Shown here one piece after another: positions 1-9,194 of a stretch of 64,000 nt of DNA. Positions within the stretch are counted from its first letter, which is position 1. Each line of letters starts with the position of its first letter. Under the pieces are notes generated by a model. It was not told where the DNA came from, ran no database searches, and saw nothing but the letters and a program-made list of their open reading frames with translations. The stretch is from Ardenticatenales bacterium. GTDB taxonomy: Bacteria > Chloroflexota > Anaerolineae > Promineifilales > Promineifilaceae. The position numbers were made by a program, and so were the translations under genes. The stretch is taken from contig JACKBL010000004.1 of NCBI GenBank assembly GCA_020634515.1, positions 372,001-436,000 on the forward strand. The letters are read 5' to 3'.

Positions 1-1311
1 GTGCAGGGAGGGCGACTCTACGTCGCCGCCGACGATGAATCGGAAAACCAGCCCGCGCGTGGCCTCGTTGCTATTCTTAACGTGGAAGAAGCCGCTTGCG
101 ATGATTTGTTCACGAATGTGGTCAAAGAGGCGTGTCCTGCTTGCGCCGAAGACCCCGCGGAGCAGTGCGTTATTCTGGCGCATGTGCCCCATTACCATCT
201 CGGCCAGCCGATCAAAGATGCGGAAGATGCCGAAGAGGGGGACAACGCTATTGACAACTTCACCCACCGTCCCCTGGTTCCCAGCACCAACAACATCGTG
301 GAAGTCATCCGCTGCATGTTGGAGACGCGCATGGCCGAAGGGTTGGTGGGACCGCGCGGCCCCGCCGGCGAATCGGGACTCCCCGGCGCACCAGGCGAAC
401 GCGGTCCGGGCATCACGGAGGCCGAGGCACAGCCCCTGCTTCCGGGCGTGCAACCGACGGCCCAACTGGTTCCTATTGCCGGCGACCCGGAAGGGGATCA
501 GCGGCTGGTGTTGGGTATTCCCACGGGTGCGCCCGGCGCACCGGGTGGGCGCGGTCCGGGCATCACGGAGGCCGAGGCGCACCCCCTGCTTCCGGGCGCG
601 CAACCGACGGCGCAACTGGTCCCCATTGTTGGCGACCCGGAAGGGGACCAACGGCTAGTGTTGGGTATCCCCCAGGGATTGCCCGGACAGGGCGGGGACG
701 AGGACCTGGTGCGCATTGTTGCCCTCAGTTGGCGGCATGATCGCCGCCTGGCAATGCCCATGGACCAGTTCATTGCCGAATTCTTCACCGACCCGGAATG
801 GCAAACCAACGATCCGCGGGACCGCAACATGGGGTTTGTCATTGGTTTTGGTACGGTGGAGGGCGACCCCAAACTGGCGCAAATGCGCTCCATCTTCCAC
901 GAGGATAAACCCGGCGACCCGGACACACGCACGCGCAGCGAGGTGTTCCAGCTTTACGTGCGTTACCGCGACCAGCGCGGCCTGTTGTGTGAATGCCTGA
1001 TCCCGAATGCGCTTCACCAGCCGGTGGAGTACGACACGGATGGCAACGGCCTGATCACGGCGATTCGACCGCTGCAAAATGAAGAAGTTGCCATTGGTGT
1101 GCGGCTGGTCTTCGTTCCCGACGATGACCTGGTTCCCTGGGGCTTCTTGATGGAGTTGGAAAACCCGTTTTTCCGTGTTGTGTTCCGCTCCGATTTCGCT
1201 CTGGACGAAGAAGATCGGGCCATTGACGGTAATCACATTGGTGGGCGGCTGCCTACGGGCAATGGTCGCCAGGGCACGACGTTTGAAAGCTGGCTGACGG
1301 TTGGCGGGTAA
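1..1311 (+). CDS. Collagen-like repeat protein of the eCIS region, 5' partial
   Basis: An open frame runs from the first base, so the true start is probably upstream and the protein is N-terminally truncated here (436 residues visible). An acidic N-terminal part is followed by Gly-X-Y collagen-like runs (around residues 115-140 and 178-185). Between them are two near-identical 50-residue blocks containing GITEAEA and DPEGDQRLVLGIP. The last ~200 residues form a globular, non-repetitive domain beginning near VRIVALSWRHDRRL. I do not recognise that domain as an enzyme. It lies directly upstream of an eCIS-associated structural protein, so a surface or fibre-like accessory role is an inference from context. 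No signal peptide can be judged because the start is missing. Confidence 0.7.
   Translation: MQGGRLYVAADDESENQPARGLVAILNVEEAACDDLFTNVVKEACPACAEDPAEQCVILAHVPHYHLGQPIKDAEDAEEGDNAIDNFTHRPLVPSTNNIVEVIRCMLETRMAEGLVGPRGPAGESGLPGAPGERGPGITEAEAQPLLPGVQPTAQLVPIAGDPEGDQRLVLGIPTGAPGAPGGRGPGITEAEAHPLLPGAQPTAQLVPIVGDPEGDQRLVLGIPQGLPGQGGDEDLVRIVALSWRHDRRLAMPMDQFIAEFFTDPEWQTNDPRDRNMGFVIGFGTVEGDPKLAQMRSIFHEDKPGDPDTRTRSEVFQLYVRYRDQRGLLCECLIPNALHQPVEYDTDGNGLITAIRPLQNEEVAIGVRLVFVPDDDLVPWGFLMELENPFFRVVFRSDFALDEEDRAIDGNHIGGRLPTGNGRQGTTFESWLTVGG
401..677 (+). repeat. 150-bp in-frame direct duplication
   Basis: Two copies begin at 401 and 551 (period 150 bp = 50 codons), both opening with gcggtccgggcatcacgg. They encode the GITEAEA...LVLGIP blocks of the collagen-like protein. 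Copies differ mostly at third positions, so the duplication is not recent. Confidence 0.85.
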
Positions 1312-1329
1312 GACAAATGGCAGAATTCG

Positions 1330-1424
1330 GTGACGACCAACGCTCTCAGGAGATTGGACCAAATTCACGTGCTCAATGGCCAATTTCACCAGAGAAAATT
1401 GGTCCAATCTGGTTTAGCAGTTAC
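1330..1424. repeat. 95-bp palindromic MITE-like element, copy 1
   Basis: This is a member of a dispersed family with ends GTAACTGCTAA.../...TTAGCAGTTAC and an internal AGATTGGACCAA / TTGGTCCAATCT inverted pair. This copy is diverged at its left end but has the same 95-bp length as the copies at 17691 and 17967. It lies between the stop of the collagen-like gene and the next start at 1480. Confidence 0.8.
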
Positions 1425-1479
1425 GAATTCAGAAGGCAGCAAGCGGGCAGCTTGTGCTGCGCTGGATTAGGAGGCGGTG

Positions 1480-3738
1480 ATGGCAAATAATGGCAGCGGC
1501 CTGCTCAGGCCGAGATACGTTGAGCGGCAGCAGTTGACGGCAACAGACCTCAACCTGGGCCAGAATTATCTGCGCGAGCGGCTGCGGCGGCACAATCGCG
1601 CCCTGCATGGCTGGGGCGTGGTGTGCGGGGCCGCGGTCAGCCGCGTGGATGGCGCTTCCTGGCAGGTTCGGGTGGCGGAAGGGTATGGTCTGACGCCATG
1701 GGGGGATGAATTGGTGATTCCCGCCGATGCGCCTCCGTTTGACATTCAGGCGGGCGTGGAGGCTTGCCTGGGCGCGCCGGACCCGTGCGCCGAAGGAGTA
1801 GTCACCCCTGGCGCGCAACCGCTCGTCACCTGCGTGGATTTTTCCCAGATGGAGCCAGGCGCGGAAGGCGCGAACCCGATTGCGTTTGCGGACGCGGTTT
1901 TTTCGGCCTGGCGCAGTGGCGTGTTGGTCCCGCATACGCGGATTGAGGGGTGGGGGGAATTCATCGGCTTTAACTGCTTCCTGCAAACGACGGTGGCCTT
2001 GCCGCAAGCGACGAGCGGCGTGACGTTGACGCTGATGTGTGGTGCGGGACCGACATCTCTGGAGGCGTATGACGCGACAGGGGCGCCGGTGGATTCGGCG
2101 CAGACGAGCGGGGTGGGCGGCCAGGCGGAAACGGTGCGGCTGGCAGGGGGGGGAATCACGCAGGTGGTGATCACTGCGCCGCAGAATGAGACGTTGCTGC
2201 TGAAAATATGCTGGGAAGGGGCGGCAGCGGGGAATCAGGTGTACCTGGTGGCGTATCCTGAAGAAGCGGAAACGTGCCCGCAGCCGCTCGTGCCGGAGAA
2301 ATGCGCGCCTCCGGGTAGCCAATATGGCAATATCCGTGTACGCGAGGGCTACCGGCTGGAAGTTGCCTGCTGTTTGCCCGGCTCGCACCAACACGCTCTC
2401 ACCTGTGAGCAGTTGGAAGCGATTGTTTGTGGACAGGTGCATGTGCCTTGTATGCCGGCATTAAACGCGAACGATAACGGGTTGGTATTAGCAACCATCA
2501 CGGTCGGGGACAACGGCATTGAGACGGTTGACGACCGGACGGATCGACGCAGATTGTTAAGCCAATGGGTGCTGCAAGAATTTGCGCGCTGCCACTGCGG
2601 GCAAACGCCACCCCCGCCGGGCCGGATTGACGCTATCCAACCGGCGCAGGTGGAAGGCAACCCACAGCAGCCCATCACCTACGAAAACGTGCGCATTTTG
2701 GGACAGGGCCTGGCGGGCGCGACGGAAGTCGTCTTCCTCGGCGGTGGTGTGACCGCGAGCATCACGAACAGCAGTCCCACGGAGATCGCGCTGCTGCTCA
2801 CCGTTTTCCCGCAGCCGCAGCCGATCCAACTGCCCTTCCTGGTTATTTTTGCCGATGGCCGCCCCGCCCTCGATAGCCTTGACTTTGGCGTCTCCCTGTC
2901 CGTGACGCTGCCACAAATTACGCGGATTACACCAGGTGAGCTTTTCTTTGTAGAAGAGTTGTGGGTTGACCCATTAGAAGTAGAAGCCGTGATCGAGGGG
3001 GAAGGGTTGCGCGAGGCTACCGGCGTTGTTTTTGACAGTGACCATGTGACGGCCTTGATACGGGACAGCGCCGACTCCCAACTTGCTGTCCGCCTGACTA
3101 TTCTTCCGCTGACTGAAAGCGTTGTTTTGCCTTTCGTCATTCACTTTGCCGGCAATCGCCCCGACCTCAATAGCGCCGACTTCAATGTTACTCTGTCGCT
3201 TAGCAGAATGTGGTTGCCTCCAACTCCACCGCCGACAGGCATCGTCCCCACAGGCATCGTCCCCACGGGCATCGTCCCCACGGGCATCGTCCCCACGGGC
3301 ATCGTCCCCACGGGCATCATCCCCACAGGCATCGTTCCTACGGGCATCATCCCCACGGGCATCGTCCCCACCGGCATTCTGCCGACGGGTATTCTGCCGA
3401 CGGGCATCTTGCCGACGGGTATTCTGCCGACGGGTATTCTGCCGACGGGCATTCTGCCGACGGGCATCGTTCCCACAGGCATTATCGAGACCGGGCCGCC
3501 GCTGGGGTTTGGCTTTGATCCACATGAGTTTGACCTGGTGGGCGGGGCGACGCGCCCGGTGGAGGACGTGATCGGCGTGGGTGAGGTGCGCGGCGGCAAG
3601 CTGCGCCAGAACGGGATCACCAGTGTGCTGGAGTTCGCCGCGCTGCCGGTGGAGCGTGCCGCGGGGATTCTGGGCATCTCGGAGGTGCGCGTGGCGGAGT
3701 TGAAGCATAATGCGATTGAGATGATGAGGCGCGGTTGA
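1480..3738 (+). CDS. eCIS-associated structural protein with IPT/TIG-like domains, PTGIx repeat and HhH-like tail
   Basis: About 752 residues. The ATG at 1480 follows AGGAGG at 1469-1474; a GTG one codon earlier is the alternative start. The N-terminal ~100 residues (RYVERQQLTATDLN, then RHNRALHGWGVVCG) match a domain I know from proteins encoded beside contractile injection systems. Two IPT/TIG-like beta-sandwich segments follow (about residues 385-440 and 485-545, each with G-GL-ATEVVF-like strands). Next comes a 17-fold PTGIV/I/L array (585-669). The C-terminal ~60 residues resemble helix-hairpin-helix repeats (ISEVRVAELKHN). The stop overlaps the start of the next gene (TGATG), so the two are translationally coupled. 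A structural or adhesive role is inferred from context. Confidence 0.65.
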   Translation: MANNGSGLLRPRYVERQQLTATDLNLGQNYLRERLRRHNRALHGWGVVCGAAVSRVDGASWQVRVAEGYGLTPWGDELVIPADAPPFDIQAGVEACLGAPDPCAEGVVTPGAQPLVTCVDFSQMEPGAEGANPIAFADAVFSAWRSGVLVPHTRIEGWGEFIGFNCFLQTTVALPQATSGVTLTLMCGAGPTSLEAYDATGAPVDSAQTSGVGGQAETVRLAGGGITQVVITAPQNETLLLKICWEGAAAGNQVYLVAYPEEAETCPQPLVPEKCAPPGSQYGNIRVREGYRLEVACCLPGSHQHALTCEQLEAIVCGQVHVPCMPALNANDNGLVLATITVGDNGIETVDDRTDRRRLLSQWVLQEFARCHCGQTPPPPGRIDAIQPAQVEGNPQQPITYENVRILGQGLAGATEVVFLGGGVTASITNSSPTEIALLLTVFPQPQPIQLPFLVIFADGRPALDSLDFGVSLSVTLPQITRITPGELFFVEELWVDPLEVEAVIEGEGLREATGVVFDSDHVTALIRDSADSQLAVRLTILPLTESVVLPFVIHFAGNRPDLNSADFNVTLSLSRMWLPPTPPPTGIVPTGIVPTGIVPTGIVPTGIVPTGIIPTGIVPTGIIPTGIVPTGILPTGILPTGILPTGILPTGILPTGILPTGIVPTGIIETGPPLGFGFDPHEFDLVGGATRPVEDVIGVGEVRGGKLRQNGITSVLEFAALPVERAAGILGISEVRVAELKHNAIEMMRRG
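3232..3486 (+). repeat. 17 x 15-bp tandem repeat encoding PTGIx
   Basis: Seventeen consecutive 15-bp units encode PTGIV, PTGII or PTGIL. Neighbouring units are nearly identical in DNA, with a run of six IL units in the middle. This indicates recent slippage or homogenisation. The array is a likely length-variable linker or stalk between the beta domains and the C-terminal helical domain. Confidence 0.95.
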
Positions 3739-4610
3739 TGAAGGTCAGCGTTGTTCTGCCCAACCACAATGAAGGGGAAAACCTGGTAGACACGGTCGGG
3801 TACGTGTTGCAAAACAGCGATGGCCTGGACATGGAGGTGATCGTCGTGGATGATGGGTCGGATGACGGCAGCGCGGAGGCGGCACTGGCGCGGCACGGGA
3901 CAGACCGGCTGTGGCTGGTGCGCGGCGCGGGATTGGGCGTGGCGGGGGCGCGCAATCTGGGCGCGGCGCGGGCGCGTGGACAGGTGTTGGTGTTCCTGGA
4001 CGCGCACTGCTATGTGCCGCCCGGCTGGTTGTCGCCGCTGGTGGAGGCGTTCGAGGCGGAGGATGTGGGGATGGTGGGACCGGTTTTTGCCGGCATTCAC
4101 GAAATCACCGTCCGCGCCTGTGGCATTACCTGGCAAGACGCCCGTTTAGAGAATACCTGGCTGCCGCCGCGTACCGGCATCAGCGAAGTCCCCTTCCACA
4201 TCGGTGCCTGCCAGGCCATTTCCACCCCCATCTTCCACGAAATCGGCGGCTACGACGAAGGCATGACCCGTTGGGGCAGCGAAGACATCGAACTCTGCCT
4301 CCGTCTCTGGCTCAGCGGCTACCGCATCCTGGCCCAACCCGCCAGCCTCGTCTTCCACCTCTTCCGTCCCCGCCACCCCTACGCCGTAGACATGAGCCAG
4401 GTACTCTACAACAAACTGCGCCTGCTCCTGGTTCATTTTGACCGCGAGCGGCTGGCGCGCGCGCTGCGACCCATGATGGCGTATGCCGATTTTCCCCACA
4501 GTCTGGCGCAAGCCTTCCTGGATGACACCCTCAGCCGCCGCGCCTGTCTGCTGGCCCGTCGGCAACGGGACATGGACTGGTTCTGCGGTCGTTTTGGAAT
4601 AGGAATCTAG
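3738..4610 (+). CDS. Glycosyltransferase family 2, GalNAc-transferase-like
   Basis: 290 residues. The ATG at 3738 overlaps the upstream stop by one base; a TTG at 3735 is in frame. GT-A fold signatures are visible: VSVVLPNHNEG near the N-terminus, VIVVDDGSDDGS (~residues 34-45), a DAH metal-binding motif in VFLDAHCYVP (~89-98), and GGYDEGMTRWGSEDIEL (~170-186), the acceptor/donor region seen in polypeptide GalNAc-transferase-like GT2 enzymes. It lacks transmembrane segments, so it acts in the cytoplasm. Coupling to an eCIS-associated structural gene suggests it may glycosylate that protein or a neighbour; this is inference. Confidence 0.85.
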   Translation: MKVSVVLPNHNEGENLVDTVGYVLQNSDGLDMEVIVVDDGSDDGSAEAALARHGTDRLWLVRGAGLGVAGARNLGAARARGQVLVFLDAHCYVPPGWLSPLVEAFEAEDVGMVGPVFAGIHEITVRACGITWQDARLENTWLPPRTGISEVPFHIGACQAISTPIFHEIGGYDEGMTRWGSEDIELCLRLWLSGYRILAQPASLVFHLFRPRHPYAVDMSQVLYNKLRLLLVHFDRERLARALRPMMAYADFPHSLAQAFLDDTLSRRACLLARRQRDMDWFCGRFGIGI

Positions 4611-4612
4611 CA

Positions 4613-4645
4613 AGATTGGTTCAATCTCGAAGATTGAACCAATCT
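4613..4645. terminator. Palindromic hairpin after the GT2 gene
   Basis: A 14-bp stem (agattggttcaatc / gattgaaccaatct) with a short loop lies 2 bp after the GT2 stop. Related hairpins follow genes at 21380 and 53693. No U-run follows, so it may be a dispersed palindrome that stabilises mRNA ends rather than an intrinsic terminator. Confidence 0.55.
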
Positions 4646-4654
4646 GGGAATAGG

Positions 4655-6214
4655 ATGACGCTGACGATTGACAGGCTCACGGCGAACTATTTTTTGCCGG
4701 CACAAACCCCCGACACGCCGCGCACGCAACAACGCCTGGACGCGCTCGTGCGGCAGCGCCTGCCCGCCGAACTAAACGGACGCCTGCACCCCCTCGCCCG
4801 CGACCAGACCGCCATCTACCGTATTCGCCATCTGGAGATTGATTTGTGGGTGGATATTGCCGGCATGAGCGACACAGACATCGCCCGCCGTTGGAGCCAA
4901 CTGCTGCTGCGCACCGTCACCCAGGCCCTCCTCACCGGCAGCCCCGCCGACGTCGTCCGCTTCGACGATCCCGCCCACTACCTCGCTGCCTTTCTCATCG
5001 ACCTACTGGCCGGGCGCGCCTGGTCGGTGGACAGAGGTTGGGTGTACGCCGAATTCGCGCCCCTGCGTGGCCTGGCCATGGGGCAAAGTGCCGCCTCCCT
5101 CCTGAGCGCGCGCCCCGAATGGCTCCTGCCCGTGGCCCAACACCTGCACCGGGCGCACCAACTTGAGCCACTGCTGCGGCAGATGACGCGCGCGGACGTG
5201 GCCTTACTGGCAAAAGCGTTAGACTGGCAAGAACCCGCTGCCGTCATCAGTGCGGAACGACTCGACACGCTCCTGCCCCGCCTGCGCGCCATACCTCTGG
5301 AGCGAGGGGGGCGGGACGCCCTGGCGCGCAATCTGCTGCGCCTGTTCCTGGCGGCGACCCTGCCCCAACCAGAACTGGCGCGGCAAAGCTGGACGGCGGC
5401 GACCTGCACGCACCTGGCCTGGCTGCATCAATTATGGGCGGCGCGACCCGCCCCGTTGTTGTGGCAGGCGTTGGCGCGAGAGGAAATCGATGGTCTGGCT
5501 CCTCTGCAACCGTTGTTGGATGGATTGGATGGCGATCTGGATGCGCCGCGCCGCTGGCTGACGCTGGTCATGAACAGCGAGCAGGGGCGCGCTTACGTCG
5601 GGCGGTTGGTGCGGAACACGCAGCGGGAAACGGAAGACGCGCAGCCGGCAACGGCGTCCGCCCGTTCGTTGGCGACTTCATTTGCCGGATTGGGGCTGCT
5701 GCTGCCGTTTGTGCGTGAGTTGGGCTGGTATGAGTCGTTGGACCACGCCGGGCTGTACCAATTGCTGCTGCGGCTGGTGGGGCGGGATCATGCGCCGCTG
5801 GCCTGGGCAGATGGGGCGGCGGCGTGGCTGGCGGGCGTGCCCGATCATCTGGCGGCGCAGGCACGGGTGCAGGCGGTGACCTGGCCTGACGTGATGGCGT
5901 GGGGGGATGCGGTGGATTGGCGGGCGTCGGCGGATGAGGCGGCCATCTTCGGCGATTGGCCGGGTAGCGGCGCGGCCCTGTTTTTGTTGCGGCGATTTGC
6001 GAGGGGTTTGCGGGGATATGCCGGCATTTCCCCCGCCACCCTCATCCGTCAATTCATCCACCTCCCCGGCCAGATACAGATCACCCCCACCGCCATAGAA
6101 ATCCGCTGCACCCAGGCCCCCCTGGGCATCATCCTGCGCATGGCCTCCCGCGACGGCCCCCAGGGACGCATCCCCTGGCTGGACAACCGCGAACTGCGTA
6201 TCATTCTGCCATGA
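4655..6214 (+). CDS. eCIS tape-measure/assembly-like protein
   Basis: 519 residues from the ATG at 4655; no strong ribosome site is visible, and a further in-frame start at 4616 lies inside the palindromic repeat. The N-terminal region carries IYRIRHLEIDLWVD (~residues 49-62) followed by FDDPAHYLAAFLIDLLAGRAW, a pattern I associate with the large uncharacterised 'tape measure' family of contractile injection systems (CIS_TMP type). The rest is helical and rich in Leu, Ala and Arg, with no catalytic motif. Position between the structural protein and the AAA+ ATPase supports an eCIS assignment. The family call is from motif memory only. A C-rich 3' end after the TGCCGGCA at 6019 contrasts with a G-rich centre. 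Confidence 0.5.
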   Translation: MTLTIDRLTANYFLPAQTPDTPRTQQRLDALVRQRLPAELNGRLHPLARDQTAIYRIRHLEIDLWVDIAGMSDTDIARRWSQLLLRTVTQALLTGSPADVVRFDDPAHYLAAFLIDLLAGRAWSVDRGWVYAEFAPLRGLAMGQSAASLLSARPEWLLPVAQHLHRAHQLEPLLRQMTRADVALLAKALDWQEPAAVISAERLDTLLPRLRAIPLERGGRDALARNLLRLFLAATLPQPELARQSWTAATCTHLAWLHQLWAARPAPLLWQALAREEIDGLAPLQPLLDGLDGDLDAPRRWLTLVMNSEQGRAYVGRLVRNTQRETEDAQPATASARSLATSFAGLGLLLPFVRELGWYESLDHAGLYQLLLRLVGRDHAPLAWADGAAAWLAGVPDHLAAQARVQAVTWPDVMAWGDAVDWRASADEAAIFGDWPGSGAALFLLRRFARGLRGYAGISPATLIRQFIHLPGQIQITPTAIEIRCTQAPLGIILRMASRDGPQGRIPWLDNRELRIILP

Positions 6215-6260
6215 TTTCTCATCACAGATTGCGCAGATTTCGCAGATTGGAGAGTCAAGG

Positions 6261-6684
6261 ATGCACAACAAGAGGGATGTCCAGACCTACGCAGTGATTG
6301 GAGCCGCCATGGCGGTTCATCGGGAATTGGGCCCGGGTTTTTTAGAAAACGTCTATCATGAGGCGCTGGCGCTAGAATTAACGGACGGATCGAGAAATTC
6401 CTTTTCAGCATGAAGTGGACTTGCCTATTTCCTACAAGAGACGTCGCTTAAGCAAGACCTATCGAGCAGATTTTGTCTGTTTCGGCAACATCATTGTGGA
6501 ACTGAAAGCCATGCCGGCAATAACTGGTAAAGAAAAAGCGTAGATACTCAACTATCTCAAAGCCGCCGACCTGAATCGGGGCTTGCTCCTAAATTTCGGA
6601 ACAACATCCCTGCAATACGAGCGATTTGCCAACACCTGGAAAAAATCTGCGCAATCTGCGAAATCTGTGAAGAAAGATGACTGA
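6261..6684 (+). pseudogene. GxxExxY-family protein, frameshifted pseudogene
   Basis: Reading from the ATG at 6261 gives AVHRELGPGFLENVYHEALALEL, the hallmark GxxExxY region. A frameshift near 6390 then moves the sequence to another frame (PISYKRRRLSKTYRADF, IIVELKA, LNYLKAADL), and an in-frame TAG at about 6541 interrupts it again. The frame ends with a low-complexity KKSAQSAKS tail at 6684. Intact family members are small PD-(D/E)XK-like proteins of ~125-135 residues with unknown role, often found among repeats. Two lesions make this copy non-functional. Confidence 0.8.
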
Positions 6685-6860
6685 CAACCTGCATTTCGGA
6701 GCAACGCCCGTGCGGTACGAGCAATTCGCCAACACCCAAAAAATCTGCGCAATCTGCGAAATCCGTGACAAAAGATGACAGACAACCCAAATCTCGGAGC
6801 AACGCCCGTGCAATACGAGCAATTTGCCAACGGGTGCGTTTCATTTCAGTTGCAGGCGTA
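6598..6860 (+). repeat. Three ~100-bp tandem copies of the GxxExxY 3' end
   Basis: The segment cgga(a/g)caac...tacgagc(g/a)atttgccaac recurs at about 6598, 6697 and 6798. The first two copies are followed by AATCTGCG(C/A)AATCTGCGAAATC-like tracts ending in agatgac(t/a)gacaacc. A further copy of the AATCTGCG tract sits at 6967-7014, where its ATGACTGACAACCTG provides the start codon of the AAA+ ATPase gene. The pseudogene tail has therefore been tandemly copied up to the next gene. Confidence 0.75.
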
Positions 6861-6915
6861 GGACAATTTGCGAAATTGTCCTATACATAAAGGGACAATT
6901 CGGCAAATTGTCCTA
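6858..6915. repeat. Double palindrome, GGACAATTTG/AATTGTCC family
   Basis: Two adjacent small palindromes (ggacaatttgcgaaattgtcc and ggacaattcggcaaattgtcc, each about 21 bp) are separated by about 10 bases. The same paired arrangement occurs three times in the 33-34 kb repeat region, which defines a dispersed family. Confidence 0.8.
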
Positions 6916-7001
6916 CAAAAGTTACGCTCCCAACGCATTTGAAACACACCCTTCGCCAACCTGAAAAAAATCTGCGAAATCTGCGAAATCTGTGACAAAA
7001 G

Positions 7002-9170
7002 ATGACTGACAACCTGCTCTCCGTGACTTACACCGATACACGCGACTACTTGCGCGACTATCTGGGGCTGCTGGCGCTGCGGCTGCACCGCGAGGTACTG
7101 CTGGCGCGGCTGCTGCGCGGCGAGGGGGTCAACGAATCCTTCCTCGGCCTGTTCCTCTCCGAACCGGAGGTAGACCAGATACTCGCGGCACTGCACGGCG
7201 TCACGCTGCCCCACTCCGACCAGGTGGTAGACCTGGACGCGGCGATACAGACCCACGAGTCGGCCATCGCCGCGCGTTTGGCGGCGACCACGGCGTCGCT
7301 GCGCCCGGCACAGTTGGCACGCCAGTTTGGCCTGTCGCCGCTGGCGTTGGAACTAACGCTGTTGCTGCTGGCCCCGGAAGTGGACCCCCGCTTTGGCCGC
7401 GTCTACGCCTACTTGCAGGACGACGTCAGCCGCCGCTGGCTCACCCCCGCGCTGGCGCTGCGTCTGCTGCCCGGTGACGAGGCAGCGGGGCGGGCGCTCT
7501 TTGCCGCCGCTTCCCCCCTCGTCTATGAGCGGCTGCTGCGCATCGGCGCGGGTGAAGCGGAGCCGCTGCTCCCCCTGATTGACCGCTCCCTCAAGCTGGA
7601 CGACCGCATTGCCGAATTTCTGCTGGAGCAGGACGCGCTTGACCCCCAACTGATGGAATGCGCCTACTGGATGCAGGTGGAGGAGGCCATTGCGGAATTG
7701 GCCGTGCCTGCGTCTACGCGCCAGGCGTTGCAACATCTGGCGGCGCTGTGGCGCGCGCCCGGCGCGCCGCCGGCGCTGTTCTGTGGGCGCGCGGGCAGCG
7801 GACGCCGCGCGGGGGCGGCGGCGGTGGCCCTGGCATTAGGCGAACGCGCGCTGCTGGTGGTGGAAGCGCCGCGCCTGGCGCACCTGCCGGAGGAGCGGAT
7901 TACCGCCTGCTGGCGGGCCGCGGTGCGCGAGGCGCGCCTGTATGGCGGGCTGCTGCACCTGGCGGAAGCGGAGTCGCTGCCGGAAGCGGCGCGCCCCATT
8001 ATTTGGGGACATTGGCCCAATGGCGTGATCATTTCCACGGACCAGCCGTGGATGCTGCCCTCCTACGCGCCTACGCCGGTGGTGGTGTATTTTCCCGTGC
8101 CGGATGTGCCGCTGCGACAGCGGTTGTGGGCGGCGCGGTTGAACGGGCAAGTGACTGGGGAGGCATTGTTGGCGGAAGTGCCGTCGGAACTTGCTGCCCG
8201 ATTCCGCCTCACCCCAGGCCAGATCGCCCAGGCCGCCACCCTCGCCGTACAACGCGCCTGGCTGCGCGACGGCCCCGACGCCGCTCCCACGCGCCAGGAC
8301 TGGTTCGAGGGAGCGCGGCAGCAATCGAACCCCGCCCTGGCGCGACTGGCGACCAAGATCGTCTCCCCCTACGACTGGGACGACCTGGTGCTGCCGCGCG
8401 CGCAGCTCGCGCAACTGCGGGCGATTGAAAGCCAGGTACGTCAGGCGCACGTCGTCTATGGACAGTGGGGATTCGGGCGCAAGCTGGCGTTAGGCAAGGG
8501 GCTAAATGTGTTGTTTTCCGGTTCATCCGGCACGGGGAAGACGATGGCTGCCGGCATTCTCGCGCGCTCCCTCGGTCTGGATATGTACAAAATCGACCTC
8601 TCCGGCGTCGTCAGCAAATACGTCGGCGAAACGGAGAAAAACCTCAGCCGCATCTTCGAAGAAGCCACCACCGCCAACGTCATCCTCTTCTTCGACGAAG
8701 CCGACGCCCTTTTTGGCAAGCGTTCCGAAGTGCGCGACGCCCACGACCGCTACGCCAACATCGAAATCAGCTACCTGTTGCAAAAGATGGAAGAGTACGA
8801 AGGCGTCTCCATCCTGGCGACCAACTTCAGCCAGAACATTGACGACGCCTTTACCCGCCGTATGCAGTTCGTCATTGATTTCCCCCTGCCCACCATCGAA
8901 GACCGCGAACGGCTGTGGCGCGGCATGTTTCCCTCGGAAGCCCCCTGCGCCGACGACATTGACTTTCCCTTCCTGGCCGCCCAGTTTGAACTGAGCGGCG
9001 GCAACATCAAAAACTGCGTCCTGGCTGCCGCCTTCATGGCCGCGGAAATGGGCGAACCGGTTGGCATGGTGCACCTGATCCAGGGCGTGGTGCGGGAAAT
9101 GGACAAACTGGGCCGTCCGCTCACCCGCGCCGCCTTTGCCGATTACTACACTCTGGCCCGCCGCCGCTAA
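7002..9170 (+). CDS. AAA+ ATPase of the contractile injection system
   Basis: 722 residues. The N-terminal ~460 residues are helical without clear motifs. The C-terminal third is a classical AAA+ module: Walker A GSSGTGKT (~507-514), Walker B VILFFDEADALFG (~561-573), a sensor-1-like ILATNFSQNIDDAF and the arginine-finger region FTRRMQFVIDFPLP. This layout matches the ATPase encoded at the end of eCIS structural operons (Afp15/Pvc15 type), thought to act in sheath or cargo handling. The start codon lies within the repeat tract copied from the upstream pseudogene and no Shine-Dalgarno is evident. The stop is 24 bases before the first cargo gene. Confidence 0.85.
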   Translation: MTDNLLSVTYTDTRDYLRDYLGLLALRLHREVLLARLLRGEGVNESFLGLFLSEPEVDQILAALHGVTLPHSDQVVDLDAAIQTHESAIAARLAATTASLRPAQLARQFGLSPLALELTLLLLAPEVDPRFGRVYAYLQDDVSRRWLTPALALRLLPGDEAAGRALFAAASPLVYERLLRIGAGEAEPLLPLIDRSLKLDDRIAEFLLEQDALDPQLMECAYWMQVEEAIAELAVPASTRQALQHLAALWRAPGAPPALFCGRAGSGRRAGAAAVALALGERALLVVEAPRLAHLPEERITACWRAAVREARLYGGLLHLAEAESLPEAARPIIWGHWPNGVIISTDQPWMLPSYAPTPVVVYFPVPDVPLRQRLWAARLNGQVTGEALLAEVPSELAARFRLTPGQIAQAATLAVQRAWLRDGPDAAPTRQDWFEGARQQSNPALARLATKIVSPYDWDDLVLPRAQLAQLRAIESQVRQAHVVYGQWGFGRKLALGKGLNVLFSGSSGTGKTMAAGILARSLGLDMYKIDLSGVVSKYVGETEKNLSRIFEEATTANVILFFDEADALFGKRSEVRDAHDRYANIEISYLLQKMEEYEGVSILATNFSQNIDDAFTRRMQFVIDFPLPTIEDRERLWRGMFPSEAPCADDIDFPFLAAQFELSGGNIKNCVLAAAFMAAEMGEPVGMVHLIQGVVREMDKLGRPLTRAAFADYYTLARRR

Positions 9171-9194
9171 AACACGACAGGTAAGAAAGCACCT

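Noticed and set aside
3232..3486. CRISPR-like or structural RNA repeat
   Set aside because: The 15-bp periodicity is exactly five codons in frame within a long protein.
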